A stretch of 64,000 bases of DNA from Candidatus Enterococcus huntleyi (GCF_009933175.1 NZ_MAEJ01000008.1:62001-126000); one strand, 5' to 3'; counted from the stretch's first letter, positions 32,227 through 40,620 are shown. Numbers and translations are program-made. The notes: generated by a model not told the origin, from the letters alone.

Positions 32227-32673
32227 ATGGAAACGATTGAAGAATATGAAGCACAGCTGCCAGAGAAATGGCGAGCTAGTTACTTTTTGATGAAGGAAAC
32301 ACTGATCAAGCATTTACCAGATGGCTTTAAGCTGGTTTTACAATATGGTTTTCCCACCTTTGTCGTGCCACTTTCGGTGTACCCAAACGGCTACTTAGGT
32401 CGCACGGACGAACCGCTACCTTTCGTTTCTTTAGCAGCCCAAAAGAATCATTTGGCCGTCTATCACATGGGGATTATGGGCAATCGTCCACTGCTTGCTT
32501 GGTTCGAAGAATCCTACAAACAACAGATGCCTACCAAATTGAATATGGGAAAAAGCTGTATTCGTTTTACTAATCCAAAAACGATTCCCTATGCTCTCAT
32601 CGGTGAGCTGATGGAAAAAATGACACCAGAAGATTGGATTACAGCTTATGAACATTATCAAGATAAGAAGTAA
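32227..32673 (+). CDS. DUF1801 (YdhG-like) protein
   Basis: 148 residues, intact. Phrases: LPEKWRASYFLMKETLIKHLPDGFKLVLQYGFPTFVVP and MGKSCIRFTNPKTIPYALIGELMEKM fit the DUF1801 fold. It has AAAGGAGG before the ATG and follows the YdeI-domain gene as a two-gene operon. Family members bind small molecules or metal ions in structures; function unknown. The frameshifted relative is at 13536 in the island. Confidence 0.85.
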   Translation: METIEEYEAQLPEKWRASYFLMKETLIKHLPDGFKLVLQYGFPTFVVPLSVYPNGYLGRTDEPLPFVSLAAQKNHLAVYHMGIMGNRPLLAWFEESYKQQMPTKLNMGKSCIRFTNPKTIPYALIGELMEKMTPEDWITAYEHYQDKK

Positions 32674-32716
32674 ATAATCTATCAGCAATTGATTTTTTTC
32701 AATCTAAGTCCACATA

Positions 32717-32754
32717 AAAGCGAAGCCTTCCACATGAAGAAAAGGCTTCGCTTG
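32717..32754. terminator. Bidirectional terminator
   Basis: AAGCGAAGCCTT-CCACATGAAGAA-AAGGCTTCGCTT between convergent genes. Confidence 0.85.
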
Positions 32755-32785
32755 TTCTATTATTTGACCAGTGACTCTTCGAAGC

Positions 32786-33412
32786 TTACTGATGGTTCAC
32801 CCTTATATTTTTGATACCAGAATAATCCGATAGGTCAATTTTGATGCGCCCATCAAATAGAAAACTTTTTTTCGATTCTGCCCTCTTCTCTTTACTTAAG
32901 CTAACCGTCAATTCATCACCTGAACCATCAACCATGTAGCCTACAATTTGGTCCGATGCATCTACTACAATCATAAGTTGTTGGCCTTCCATATAGACTT
33001 CCTTTATTTCCTCTTTCTCGAAAGGCAAAATTTTGGACTCTGATAATTGGTCCGCTGGCTGGTTTTCTTTTACAAAATGAATACTCGGTTGTCTGTTCAC
33101 CATTAAATAAATTGTTGAAAAAGTAGTCATAGTCAGTGCCACGAGGGCAACAATAATGATCCTTTTCCAATTCCGCTTTGTTACGCTATCAAATTCAATG
33201 GCCTCAACAATTTTTTTATCTTCATCTAAAAGATCATCGATGGAGACTCCAAACGTTTTTGATAAAATAATCAACGTTTGAATATCAGGGTAATTTCGGC
33301 CGATTTCCCAATTTGAGACCGCTGAGCGACTAACAGATAATTTTTCCGCTAACTCTTCCTGTGTTAAGCCCAATTCTTTTCTTTTTCCTTTTATCATCTC
33401 GCTAAATTCCAT
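32786..33412 (-). CDS. XRE regulator with membrane segment and extracytoplasmic domain
   Basis: 208 residues from ATG 33412 (GAGGAGGG upstream). HTH at about 3-60: SEMIKGKRKELGLTQEELAEKLSVSRSAVSNWEIGRNYPD. One membrane helix (IIIVALVALTMTTFSTIYLMV, about 85-105) is followed by a 100-residue hydrophilic beta-rich domain, presumably outside. This is one of several XRE-plus-membrane proteins in the next 14 kb. Such proteins may sense envelope state; the ligand is unknown. Confidence 0.85.
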   Translation of the reverse strand: MEFSEMIKGKRKELGLTQEELAEKLSVSRSAVSNWEIGRNYPDIQTLIILSKTFGVSIDDLLDEDKKIVEAIEFDSVTKRNWKRIIIVALVALTMTTFSTIYLMVNRQPSIHFVKENQPADQLSESKILPFEKEEIKEVYMEGQQLMIVVDASDQIVGYMVDGSGDELTVSLSKEKRAESKKSFLFDGRIKIDLSDYSGIKNIRVNHQ

Positions 33413-33631
33413 AAGCACCCTCCTCGATTACCTTGATTACCTTCATTGAAGCATATCATTTCCATTTTTACATGCGCGATTCTGAAACATTTTGATCGTA
33501 TCGGTATTTTTGACTGCCACATCTTGTGACCTGCAGTTTTTAAGGCCTTTTTCATTATTTTTACAGACATATATTGAATAACATGATAAATTTAACCTAT
33601 CAACAAAATTTGAGTGTAAAGGTGTGACTTT

Positions 33632-33820
33632 ATGAAGAAATATGGTGTAGTATTTATTTTAGTGTCCTTATTTATCTTATTAATTTTACCAAAACTGATT
33701 TTCTCTGATTCAACTGACGTGGATTCAACTGGCATTGTCAATGCCATCCGTTTTAGTACACTATCATTAATTATTGCTGCAATTGGCATTAAACTCGTCT
33801 TTAACGATAACAAAAAATAG
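33632..33820 (+). CDS. Small two-helix membrane protein
   Basis: 62 residues: first helix VVFILVSLFILLILPKLIF, second helix FSTLSLIIAAIGIKLVF, with a short acidic loop (SDSTDVDSTG) between. AAAGGTGTG precedes the ATG. No family recognised. A helical hairpin with basic ends could be a transporter subunit or a small toxin-like protein; no further support. Confidence 0.6.
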   Translation: MKKYGVVFILVSLFILLILPKLIFSDSTDVDSTGIVNAIRFSTLSLIIAAIGIKLVFNDNKK

Positions 33821-33915
33821 GAATACATAGACTTAGCCTCTTTATTTCAGCGAAATTCAGGTGGTTAATATAAAGATTACGTAGCACCGTCACATAAATT
33901 GATTGAGGTGGAAAA

Positions 33916-34170
33916 ATGAAAAAAATACTTGATGAATATCAACGCACCAAGCAACCCACCGATGATTTTACTTGGTGGCTGATCCATCGAAAACTTAGAT
34001 TACGAACCAAACTATTTATTGCCTTCATTCTATGGGCTTTATTCATAAAATTTGGTCTCAATTTGGTCTTTATGATCTATTTCTTTGAATTTTTCGCTGG
34101 TCTTTCGGTACTCTATTTTATCATTTTAGGCATCCTAAAATTCGTTAGCTTCATCAAAAAGAGAGCATAA
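33916..34170 (+). CDS. Small membrane protein of unknown function
   Basis: 84 residues with GAGGTGG before the ATG. The N-terminal half is hydrophilic (MKKILDEYQRTKQPTDDFTW), followed by two hydrophobic segments (LFIAFILWALFIKFGLNLVFMIYF and LSVLYFIILGILKFVSF) and a basic end. It lies 95 bp after the 62-residue protein, probably in one transcript. No family recognised. Confidence 0.62.
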   Translation: MKKILDEYQRTKQPTDDFTWWLIHRKLRLRTKLFIAFILWALFIKFGLNLVFMIYFFEFFAGLSVLYFIILGILKFVSFIKKRA

Positions 34171-34182
34171 TTTTACCAAAAT

Positions 34183-34237
34183 AAATAATCGCGTGAACTC
34201 TCTATCAAATTTGATGAGAATTTCACGCGATTATTTA
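34183..34237. terminator. Bidirectional terminator
   Basis: AAATAATCGCGTGAA and TTTCACGCGATTATTT pair across a loop of about 23 bases; it overlaps the end of the next gene on the minus strand. Confidence 0.82.
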
Positions 34238-34648
34238 CTTATAGACTTTATGTAATACTTTGATGACTACTACTAAGACCATAGAAAGCATGATTAGACT
34301 GAAGCCAAGCCCAATCAGAACCCCCCCAGCTGCTTTATGTGTGATCAGTAGGCTGATTAGGCAGCAGATCAACCCGATTCCGCCTAAAAATAATCCTCTA
34401 TTGATCATTTTTTTCTCTTTTTCCTCTTTTTTTACCGCATTCATGATTATTACATCCTCCTTGATTAAGTAATCTAAAGAAACGTCATAAATACTACTTA
34501 ACTCAATCAAACTATAGATATCTGGCACACTCTTACCTGTCTCCCAATTAGAAATAGTTTGTCTAGAAACATGCAGTTTTCGAGAAATCTGTTCTTGTGT
34601 ATACCCAGATTTTTTTCGATTATTTTTCAGTTTGTTTGAAATATCCAT
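34235..34648 (-). CDS. XRE regulator with two membrane segments
   Basis: 137 residues. HTH at about 1-58: ISNKLKNNRKKSGYTQEQISRKLHVSRQTISNWETGKSVPD. The C-terminal half has two close membrane helices (LFLGGIGLICCLISLLI and GGVLIGLGFSLIMLSMVLVVVI) with almost no loop. GAGGCGG precedes the ATG. The TTACCTAGGTA palindrome and two TACCCACC repeats lie about 180-220 bp upstream. Confidence 0.85.
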   Translation of the reverse strand: MDISNKLKNNRKKSGYTQEQISRKLHVSRQTISNWETGKSVPDIYSLIELSSIYDVSLDYLIKEDVIIMNAVKKEEKEKKMINRGLFLGGIGLICCLISLLITHKAAGGVLIGLGFSLIMLSMVLVVVIKVLHKVYK

Positions 34649-35104
34649 GTCCGCCTCCTAAACTCAATACTAGAGAATATTGCGCCCTTTATCAGCCAAA
34701 ATCCGTTGTCTTTAACAGAATGTCAAAGACTTTTAGCGTATTTCTTACAGTGTACCATAGCAGATTTTCATGGGGAATAAAAAATAATTGATTTGATGAT
34801 CTCGAACTATCACACTTTATCAATTACCTAGGTACACACATTATTACCCACCTAGCATTACCCACCCATTTTATCTACTCGTCTTTCAAAATTGTTAGTT
34901 CTTTTATGCTGAAAGTACATCTTGCGACTGATATATTTTGGTGAAGCGCTTTGTATAATAATGATATAGATAATCATAAGTGACAAGCTATCTTTCATAA
35001 ACGCTACTTGCAAACACTTTTGACAAAATTGCTTAGCTGCAATGAATGAACCAACTTACATAATTTTTCGCACCTATTACTTAAAAATGTTTGGAGGAAA
35101 TACC
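34649..35104. other. Intergenic region with repeated candidate operator motifs
   Basis: No gene is seen. TTACCTAGGTA (34824-34834) and two direct TACCCACC units (34845-34852, 34859-34866) stand in the middle. A TATAAT at about 34952-34957 and TTTGGAGGAAA at about 35090-35100 belong to the small plus-strand gene that follows. Confidence 0.5.
34824..34866. promoter_or_regulatory. TTACCTAG palindrome and TACCCACC repeats
   Basis: TTACCTAGGTA contains the 10-bp palindrome TACCTAGGTA. The related core TTACCTAG also occurs at 35338-35345, 40551-40558 and twice in 46679-46698, each upstream of an XRE or ABC gene. Two TACCCACC units 14 bp apart follow. Binding protein unknown, perhaps one of the XRE regulators. 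Confidence 0.45.
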
Positions 35105-35197
35105 ATGAAACAAAAAAAGCATAGAACCTACGGACAAAAGAAACTTCGTCAGACACTTAGTGATCTTATCGGATTCCTTTTAGTCTGGATTTCCTAA
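35105..35197 (+). CDS. Small basic peptide, possibly a truncated membrane protein
   Basis: 30 codons with a good ribosome site (GGAGGAAATACC-ATG). The N-terminus is strongly basic (MKQKKHRTYGQKKLRQ), followed by the hydrophobic LIGFLLVWIS and TAA at 35195-35197. In the same frame, after the stop, AMAVFLNFYVAQRKEN runs to TAG at 35246-35248; together these would form one membrane helix with charged ends. A nonsense change may therefore have shortened a 47-residue membrane peptide, or the stop is native and the rest chance. A terminator follows at once. Confidence 0.55.
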   Translation: MKQKKHRTYGQKKLRQTLSDLIGFLLVWIS

Positions 35198-35236
35198 GCA
35201 ATGGCTGTTTTCCTGAATTTTTATGTAGCCCAACGA

Positions 35237-35287
35237 AAAGAGAACTAGTCTTCTGTATAGTTGCAGCAGACCAAGCTCTTTTTTGCG
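35237..35287 (+). terminator. Terminator after the small peptide gene
   Basis: AAAAGAG and CTCTTTTTT, with an inner AGTCT/AGACC pairing, close a loop of about 15 bases; six T at the end. Confidence 0.75.
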
Positions 35288-35327
35288 TGTCTTTCTATAA
35301 TTAAACTATCACTAATCAAGTCCATCT

Positions 35328-35372
35328 CAGTGGGTATTTACCTAGATTTTACCCACTGAGATTACCCACCAC
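35328..35372. promoter_or_regulatory. CAGTGGGTA inverted repeat around TTACCTAG
   Basis: CAGTGGGTA (35328-35336) and TACCCACTG (35350-35358) flank TTTACCTAGATTT; a further TACCCACC begins about 35363. This lies about 160 bp before the XRE gene at 35532 and shares both word types with 34824-34866. Confidence 0.5.
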
Positions 35373-35531
35373 ATTTCACATATTCACTCTTATTGTTCAG
35401 CAAAAATTCCACTTTAACAATCTAATATCCCTCATGTAAAGGAATTTTCACATTGAAAAAAAGCTCGATGTAAAGTATCTTTGATAGAGGAAATCCTATT
35501 AATAAATTAATCTAGAATCAAGGAGGACGAC

Positions 35532-36074
35532 ATGAATATTGGTGCTCAATTACAACAACAAAGAAAAAAATTAAATTATACACAGGAAGAAATTGCTGAA
35601 AAGATTCATGTATCTAGACAAACAATTTCAAGTTGGGAAAACTCAAAAAGTTTACCTGATATTACGAGCGTTATTCTATTGAGTGATATTTATGATCTTT
35701 CCTTAGACAATTTATTAAAAGGAGATAGAAAAATGATTGAAAAAATTGAAGCAGAAGAAAAATTGAAGAAAGCTAATGAACGGATTACACGTGCTTGCCA
35801 AGGAATCAGTGTCATTGCTATTACTATGAGTGTTATCTTTAGTTTTGGAGGTTCACTAGGGCTTGATCTTCAGATAGTTATCTCAACACTCGCAATAATA
35901 CTCGCTCTACTAAATTTGTCTATACTCACTGTCTTCAATGAGTATAGACAAACTGTAGAAGGAACTGAACAAAAGAAAAAAACTCTTTCACCGAAATCAA
36001 GGATTATCCTAGCTTTTATCCTAGCATTAGTAGTTATTTCGTATTTCGTAATTATTTTTTTCTTTGTAAAATAA
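35532..36074 (+). CDS. XRE regulator with membrane segments
   Basis: 180 residues. HTH at about 1-58: IGAQLQQQRKKLNYTQEEIAEKIHVSRQTISSWENSKSLPD. A charged linker (RKMIEKIEAEEKLKKANERI) is followed by three membrane helices (ISVIAITMSVIFSFGG, QIVISTLAIILALLNLSILTV, IILAFILALVVISYFVIIFFF). GGAGG precedes the ATG. It is similar in plan to the genes at 34235 and 45685 and has a strong terminator. Confidence 0.87.
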   Translation: MNIGAQLQQQRKKLNYTQEEIAEKIHVSRQTISSWENSKSLPDITSVILLSDIYDLSLDNLLKGDRKMIEKIEAEEKLKKANERITRACQGISVIAITMSVIFSFGGSLGLDLQIVISTLAIILALLNLSILTVFNEYRQTVEGTEQKKKTLSPKSRIILAFILALVVISYFVIIFFFVK

Positions 36075-36079
36075 TAATT

Positions 36080-36115
36080 GACCCAGCCTAATAGAAAAAG
36101 GCTGGGTCTTTTTTT
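36080..36115 (+). terminator. Terminator after the XRE gene
   Basis: GACCCAGCCT-AATAGAAAA-AGGCTGGGTC followed by seven T. Confidence 0.9.
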
Positions 36116-36252
36116 CATTTTTTAATTAAATCAATTGCATCAAAAGGTGGTCACTTCCATTACAGCAAATAATTAAATTTTTACCCAAAAATAGATAGCA
36201 CTCGAAAATCAATAGAATTAATGGTATAGTCGTCAAAAGGAGTTGTTTAGCA

Positions 36253-36411
36253 GTGGAAAATCCACCGCAAACACGTACTACCACGACAAAAGAATTTGAA
36301 GATGCACGTCGCCGCTTACTTTCAGAATTAGAAGAAGGTGAGAAATCAATCGAACGCAATGGTGGGATAACCTTAGAACAATTAAAAGAACGCGTGCGTG
36401 ACCTATTATAA
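36253..36411 (+). CDS. Small protein, probable antitoxin of a RelE/ParE-type pair
   Basis: 52 residues from GTG 36253 (AAAGGAG about ten bases upstream): VENPPQTRTTTTKEFEDAR...EGEKSIERNGGITLEQLKERV. It is helical and charged, without a visible DNA-binding motif, and directly precedes a RelE/ParE-like frame, the usual antitoxin position. Its stop TAA (36409-36411) overlaps the point where the toxin should begin. The antitoxin family is not recognised; assignment rests on context. Confidence 0.65.
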   Translation: MENPPQTRTTTTKEFEDARRRLLSELEEGEKSIERNGGITLEQLKERVRDLL

Positions 36412-36713
36412 ATTTAATCTTATCTAGAAAAATTGCTTATGATATCGCAGAAATCGGCAGGTATATGACTAAGATTGGTGTATATGAAATCAATATCACA
36501 CATACTATAAACAAAATTTATAAGCGCATAGAGCAGTTACAATTTTTACCACATACAGGTGCCCCGTTAGATCTAAAAATTGGTGGTAAAACTGGTTATC
36601 GATGTGCTATAGTTAACAATTATGTTATTTTTTACAAAATAATCGGTAATAATATACGAGTAACGCGTATATTATCGGAACGTCAAGATTATTTTTACCA
36701 TCTAGGTTTATAA
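36408..36713 (+). pseudogene. RelE/ParE-type toxin with apparently lost start codon
   Basis: The frame is open from 36402 to 36713 and reads INLILSRKIAYDIAEIGRYM from 36408, then TINKIYKRIEQLQFLPHTGAPL and GYRCAIVNNYVIFYKIIGNNIRVTRILSERQDY, a full RelE/ParE fold of about 101 residues. No ATG, GTG or TTG exists before ATG 36465, which would delete the first helix. ATA at 36408 overlaps the antitoxin stop as A-TA-A; one change (ATGA to ATAA) from the usual coupled start explains it. So the toxin is probably silenced or uses a rare start. Confidence 0.7.
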
Positions 36714-36728
36714 AAATATACATACAAA

Positions 36729-36757
36729 AAGAGGATAGCCTGTGCTGTCCTCTTCTT
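36729..36757 (+). terminator. Hairpin after the toxin frame
   Basis: AAGAGGATAGC-CTGT-GCTGTCCTCTT with one mismatch; the T-run is weak, so termination is less certain. Confidence 0.55.
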
Positions 36758-36822
36758 GCATATATACCTAATATCAAAATCAAATTTACGAACAGCGAAC
36801 GAGCCTCATTGCACCAGATAAT

Positions 36823-37701
36823 CTATACAAGTAACTGCATAGCAATAGTGGCGATAGCTAACAAACTACATATAATAATATAGGTCAGCGTACCAAAATT
36901 TATAAACAAGGGTTTGAACGACACCTTTTTCATTTGCATGATTGTTTTTCTTACTGCCCCTTTTTTTAATACGAATAGGACCATCAGTACAGTCGCAGCA
37001 ATCGAAATAGCCATTAGCGAGTAAATAACAATATAGCCTAATTTTCCATCGCCTAGTACTAACGGTAGAAATCCGCCAATAAAATTATTCAGAATATGAA
37101 ATAGAATAGTATACATAATGTTTTTAGTTTCCCACATTATATAACCTAGAATTGCTCCTAGAATACTCGCATAAATAATTTGGCTGATATTCCCATGGAA
37201 TAGGCCAAATGCTACACTACTAAATACAATGTATTGATATTTCCCAATTGGTGCGATCAATTTGTATAACAGCCCCCTATAGAGTAATTCTTCTAGGATT
37301 GGGCCTATACAGACAACGACTAATAAATTTTGGACCAAATCCATCTGAACAACGGCCGCACCGACGGCATTCCCATCATTTGCCCCTAATAGTTTGAACA
37401 GATAATTATAAGCTAGTGTAACAAAACTAGAGGTCCCGTAACCAAATATGAATAGTAGAATTAACTTTTTGATTGAAATTGTATTTTTTTCGTTGATCTT
37501 TGCTTTAGTCATCTTTCTTGTTATAACTAGTAACAGACCTACCCCAAATACGTAGATACCTATATAACTTGCTACCATAGTCCCAATTACACCTGAAAAA
37601 ATTGTCGGAAAGGAACTTTCGAGAATTGGTCCCACCAGTTGTCCCAGAATCATAATGAGCGCTAAGCCAAACCCGATAGCACTGAATTGTTTCTTTACCA
37701 T
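36823..37701 (-). CDS. CPBP-family intramembrane protease
   Basis: 292 residues with eight or so membrane segments. The three catalytic motifs of the CPBP (CAAX protease/bacteriocin processing) family are visible: EELLYRGLLY (motif 1, Glu-Glu and Arg), FGLFHGN (motif 2 His) and ILFHILNNFIGG (motif 3 His). Such proteins process or give immunity to bacteriocins, but many have other roles. No peptide gene is clear next to it. A small membrane protein gene is upstream on the same strand. Confidence 0.9.
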   Translation of the reverse strand: MVKKQFSAIGFGLALIMILGQLVGPILESSFPTIFSGVIGTMVASYIGIYVFGVGLLLVITRKMTKAKINEKNTISIKKLILLFIFGYGTSSFVTLAYNYLFKLLGANDGNAVGAAVVQMDLVQNLLVVVCIGPILEELLYRGLLYKLIAPIGKYQYIVFSSVAFGLFHGNISQIIYASILGAILGYIMWETKNIMYTILFHILNNFIGGFLPLVLGDGKLGYIVIYSLMAISIAATVLMVLFVLKKGAVRKTIMQMKKVSFKPLFINFGTLTYIIICSLLAIATIAMQLLV

Positions 37702-37801
37702 TAGTATACCTCCATATATCTTATTTATTCTTCTTTATTTTTCTGTACAAGCAATTGTAAAGAATAGATTCAGCCCTATTATTTATTACAAATTAAGCAA
37801 A

Positions 37802-37948
37802 CTACACAGATTTCCTGATAAGCGAAAAAATGATTTTTTGCAATCCATGTAGGAGGGTTTTCGGAATGACATTAACGGGCACAATAACCACTAGACCAAC
37901 GATTAGGTAAAGGGCGAGGACCAGCATAAGTAATTTATAAGGGTGCAT
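37802..37948 (-). CDS. Small membrane protein
   Basis: 48 residues: MHPYKLLMLVLALYLIVGLVV, then IVPVNVIPKTLLHGLQKIIF and a basic end (SLIRKSV). AAGAAGG lies about seven bases before the ATG. One clear membrane helix and a second amphipathic stretch. No family recognised. It precedes the CPBP protease by 100 bp on the same strand, so it could be a partner or substrate; only position supports this. Confidence 0.5.
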   Translation of the reverse strand: MHPYKLLMLVLALYLIVGLVVIVPVNVIPKTLLHGLQKIIFSLIRKSV

Positions 37949-38124
37949 TTCGATTGCCTTCTTTCTTCCTAGATTTTTATAAGTGTCCAGCTTGTCATTT
38001 TTCCAATCTTTGCTGTAAATATTACCTATAGTAACTTTAGTTTCGGCTGCGATTGGGAAAAACTGACACTTCTGACTGAGTAAATTTGTCTATCCCGACA
38101 GCCAACCAGTCACACTGAACGTAG

Positions 38125-38166
38125 AAAACACAAGAAATTCGTTGAACTGAATTCCTTGTGTTTTTC
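38125..38166 (-). terminator. Terminator after the ABC exporter permease
   Basis: On the minus strand AACACAAGGAATTC-AGTTCAAC-GAATTTCTTGTGTT, followed by TTCTACG; the plus strand has a better T-run (GTGTTTTTCTC). It can act in both directions. Confidence 0.75.
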
Positions 38167-38211
38167 TCAACTCAGCAACTAGTTTTTAAGTCGCCATTTT
38201 TTATTAACAGC

Positions 38212-39777
38212 TTAATCGGCTTGCAGTGCATTGCCATTCATCATTGATGAACAGGCGTAGAGGATCGCGCCTGATAAACCGAGGTTGAAGAACAGCATTA
38301 CAGGGATAAAGACGTTGATTGCGCCTAAGATGTCGCTATTTATTTTGTATAATAGATAAATTAGCCCGACACTTGGTGCTAAAATAACTGCCGTGACCAC
38401 CATTCTGAGTGTTGAATTGATCATCTGATTGCTTCTTGTCTTCATCACGCGTAGCGATAGGACATTGCCGGCGAATAAAACAAAGACGAAGGACATGACA
38501 ACTACCAAACCAACAATAAAATCCTTGGTGCTTGGATTGACTAAGAAAAGGGCTGGTAACATCATTAAGACACTCATCAGTAAGGTTTTACAGACTGGAA
38601 TCAGTAAGGCATAAAACATTTTTTTGATGGCTGAATCAGGAATCAAGTAGATATAATTATTTTTCAAATCTTCTTCTAAAGCTGACTCACCGACATTCAT
38701 GATCAAATAGCAGACCGCGAAGCCGACATAAACCATAAAATTCTTGTTGGCAATCAGCGCGCCCATCCCAATAACCATCGCGATACTGAAGAAATCATTG
38801 GTTTTAAAGAATTTTCTCGTTTTCTTCAGGACAAGAATGTTTTTCGAGAGAATCGCACCGGCATAGGGCTTATAATTCACGCTAGAGTCGACAACTTTTT
38901 GATTGGCTTCTTCTGTTTTACCAGCCATCGCCCGTTTGTAGTATTCCGTATAGTCCAGCGCATCGACCATCGCTTGCTCGTAAAAGTCGCCTTTTGCCCG
39001 AACCGTTAGGATAGAAAATAGAATACTGAAGACTGAGAATAGTGCATAAGGAATCAGGATGCCTAAAATATTGCCATTCAGTGTATCAAAGGCACTCTTG
39101 GCCCAGCCAATGAACGGCACATAATAGAATTCTTTTTGGTAGACAAAGCCACGTATCGCATCATCCATTTGTAACCCATTTTGAACGGCATTATAGGCCA
39201 CAAAACCAACAATTGCCAATACAACAGCGCCGACCAGATAGAGTCTAATCTTACTTTTCTTACCTGAGATTAAATCCTTCAAATACAGATATTGCGTGAA
39301 GACAATCAATAGAAAATACGCTAAGGTATTGGTTACAAAGAGATTTAATATGTACCCTAATGGCATGGTAAACAGCTGGATTGTTCCCATGAAAATGAGC
39401 AAGGTGATGACTAGCGCACACATGACACTTTGAAATGCCGCGTCGATTAGCGTGTAACCCAGTATTTGTTTATCTGTATAGGGACCGATAAATAAGTAGT
39501 ATGAATCTTCTTCAAAGAATAGTGCTTGTTTGCGTTGTAGCATAAATGTAGCAAACATAAATAACATAAGCACTAAGGAAACAATCCCGATTACTAGCAC
39601 GCTAACCTCATCTAAAGGCGGATTAGATGTTCCTTTAAATAGTGGGAATAGGCCGACAGCCATTATTGCAATAACAAGTAAGGTAATAATTGCCGAAGTT
39701 GGTTTGGCAAACATACTCCGAATTTTTGCTTTCTTTTTGGTAAAGTATAAGTTAATAAGTTGCTTCACTAGAAACAC
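38212..39777 (-). CDS. ABC exporter permease, multi-span
   Basis: 521 residues with about ten to twelve membrane helices, such as TSAIITLLVIAIMAVGLFPLF and EVSVLVIGIVSLVLMLFMFATFML, and charged loops (YTEYYKRAMAGKTEEANQKV). The plan resembles EcsB-like or other heterogeneous exporter permeases; no closer name is justified. The gene begins inside the last 26 bases of the ATPase gene, so the two form one exporter. Substrate unknown. Confidence 0.82.
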   Translation of the reverse strand: MFLVKQLINLYFTKKKAKIRSMFAKPTSAIITLLVIAIMAVGLFPLFKGTSNPPLDEVSVLVIGIVSLVLMLFMFATFMLQRKQALFFEEDSYYLFIGPYTDKQILGYTLIDAAFQSVMCALVITLLIFMGTIQLFTMPLGYILNLFVTNTLAYFLLIVFTQYLYLKDLISGKKSKIRLYLVGAVVLAIVGFVAYNAVQNGLQMDDAIRGFVYQKEFYYVPFIGWAKSAFDTLNGNILGILIPYALFSVFSILFSILTVRAKGDFYEQAMVDALDYTEYYKRAMAGKTEEANQKVVDSSVNYKPYAGAILSKNILVLKKTRKFFKTNDFFSIAMVIGMGALIANKNFMVYVGFAVCYLIMNVGESALEEDLKNNYIYLIPDSAIKKMFYALLIPVCKTLLMSVLMMLPALFLVNPSTKDFIVGLVVVMSFVFVLFAGNVLSLRVMKTRSNQMINSTLRMVVTAVILAPSVGLIYLLYKINSDILGAINVFIPVMLFFNLGLSGAILYACSSMMNGNALQAD

Positions 39778-40513
39778 CTTCCTTCATGCCAGTCAACTCT
39801 TCTGACAACAGCTGGCTGCTCTCTTCGTCTTCATTTAATTCGAAGAACAATTCTTTTAGTGATTTATCCGTTAATTCATGACGCATAACATCGGCTAAGA
39901 CTTGGCCTTTTTTCATGATGTAGGCATGGTCCCAAATATCGTCAACCATATCAATAATGTGCGTACTCATCAAAATACTAGTGCCTTGTTTCTTCAATAA
40001 TTGCATAATAGTCAAGGTATCTTGGATACTATTTGGGTCTAAGCCCATCATCGGCTCATCGACTAGTAAGGCTTTTGGCTCGACCATCAAGGCCAACGTC
40101 ATTGATAATTTTTGACGCATCCCTTTCGATAATTCTTTGGCAATCGTCGTTTTCTTGTCTTTAATTTTGAAGAGAGCCAAATACTTATCCGCTTTTGCTT
40201 CATAATCAGGAATCCCATATGAGTTACCAATAAAATCGATGTGTTCCTTAATCGTTAACAAATCATATAAAACGGGTGTTTCTGGAATGTAGCCAAAGTT
40301 ACGTTTGGCTTCAACGCTCAAATTCGGCTGTCCACAAATCGTGATTTCGCCTTTAAACTTTAATAAACCAATGATACTTTTGATCGTTGTTGATTTACCC
40401 GCGCCATTGCCCCCCAAAAGAATCGTAATTTCTCCTGGTCTAGCAACCAAATTCACATCATTTGCCCCAATTACTTTCCCATAATCTTTTGTTAAATGTT
40501 TCACTTCAATCAT
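39752..40513 (-). CDS. ABC transporter ATP-binding protein
   Basis: 253 residues. Walker A GGNGAGKST (about 34-42), Q-loop GYIPETPVLYDLLT, signature LSKGMRQKLS, Walker B ALLVDEP with D-loop MGLDP, and H-switch ILMSTHI. It is of the drug/lantibiotic-export and EcsA-like group. Partner permease follows with overlap. Upstream is a TTACCTAGTA site (40551-40560) within the promoter area, shared with nearby XRE genes. Confidence 0.93.
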   Translation of the reverse strand: MIEVKHLTKDYGKVIGANDVNLVARPGEITILLGGNGAGKSTTIKSIIGLLKFKGEITICGQPNLSVEAKRNFGYIPETPVLYDLLTIKEHIDFIGNSYGIPDYEAKADKYLALFKIKDKKTTIAKELSKGMRQKLSMTLALMVEPKALLVDEPMMGLDPNSIQDTLTIMQLLKKQGTSILMSTHIIDMVDDIWDHAYIMKKGQVLADVMRHELTDKSLKELFFELNEDEESSQLLSEELTGMKEGVSSEATY

Positions 40514-40550
40514 GATTTCACCCCACAGTAGTTTTCTAAAACTATAGTAA

Positions 40551-40560
40551 TTACCTAGTA
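40551..40560. promoter_or_regulatory. TTACCTAG site before the ABC exporter operon
   Basis: TTACCTAGTA, flanked by two inverted AACTATAG/CTATAG-type words, 38 bp before the ATPase start. On the minus strand it lies just upstream of TATAGT, a likely -10, so a bound protein would affect the promoter. Confidence 0.5.
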
Positions 40561-40620
40561 GTTTTTCTATAAAAACTATAGCATCTGGCTCGTGTAATTT
40601 TGACTGATTGTCCCAAACGG

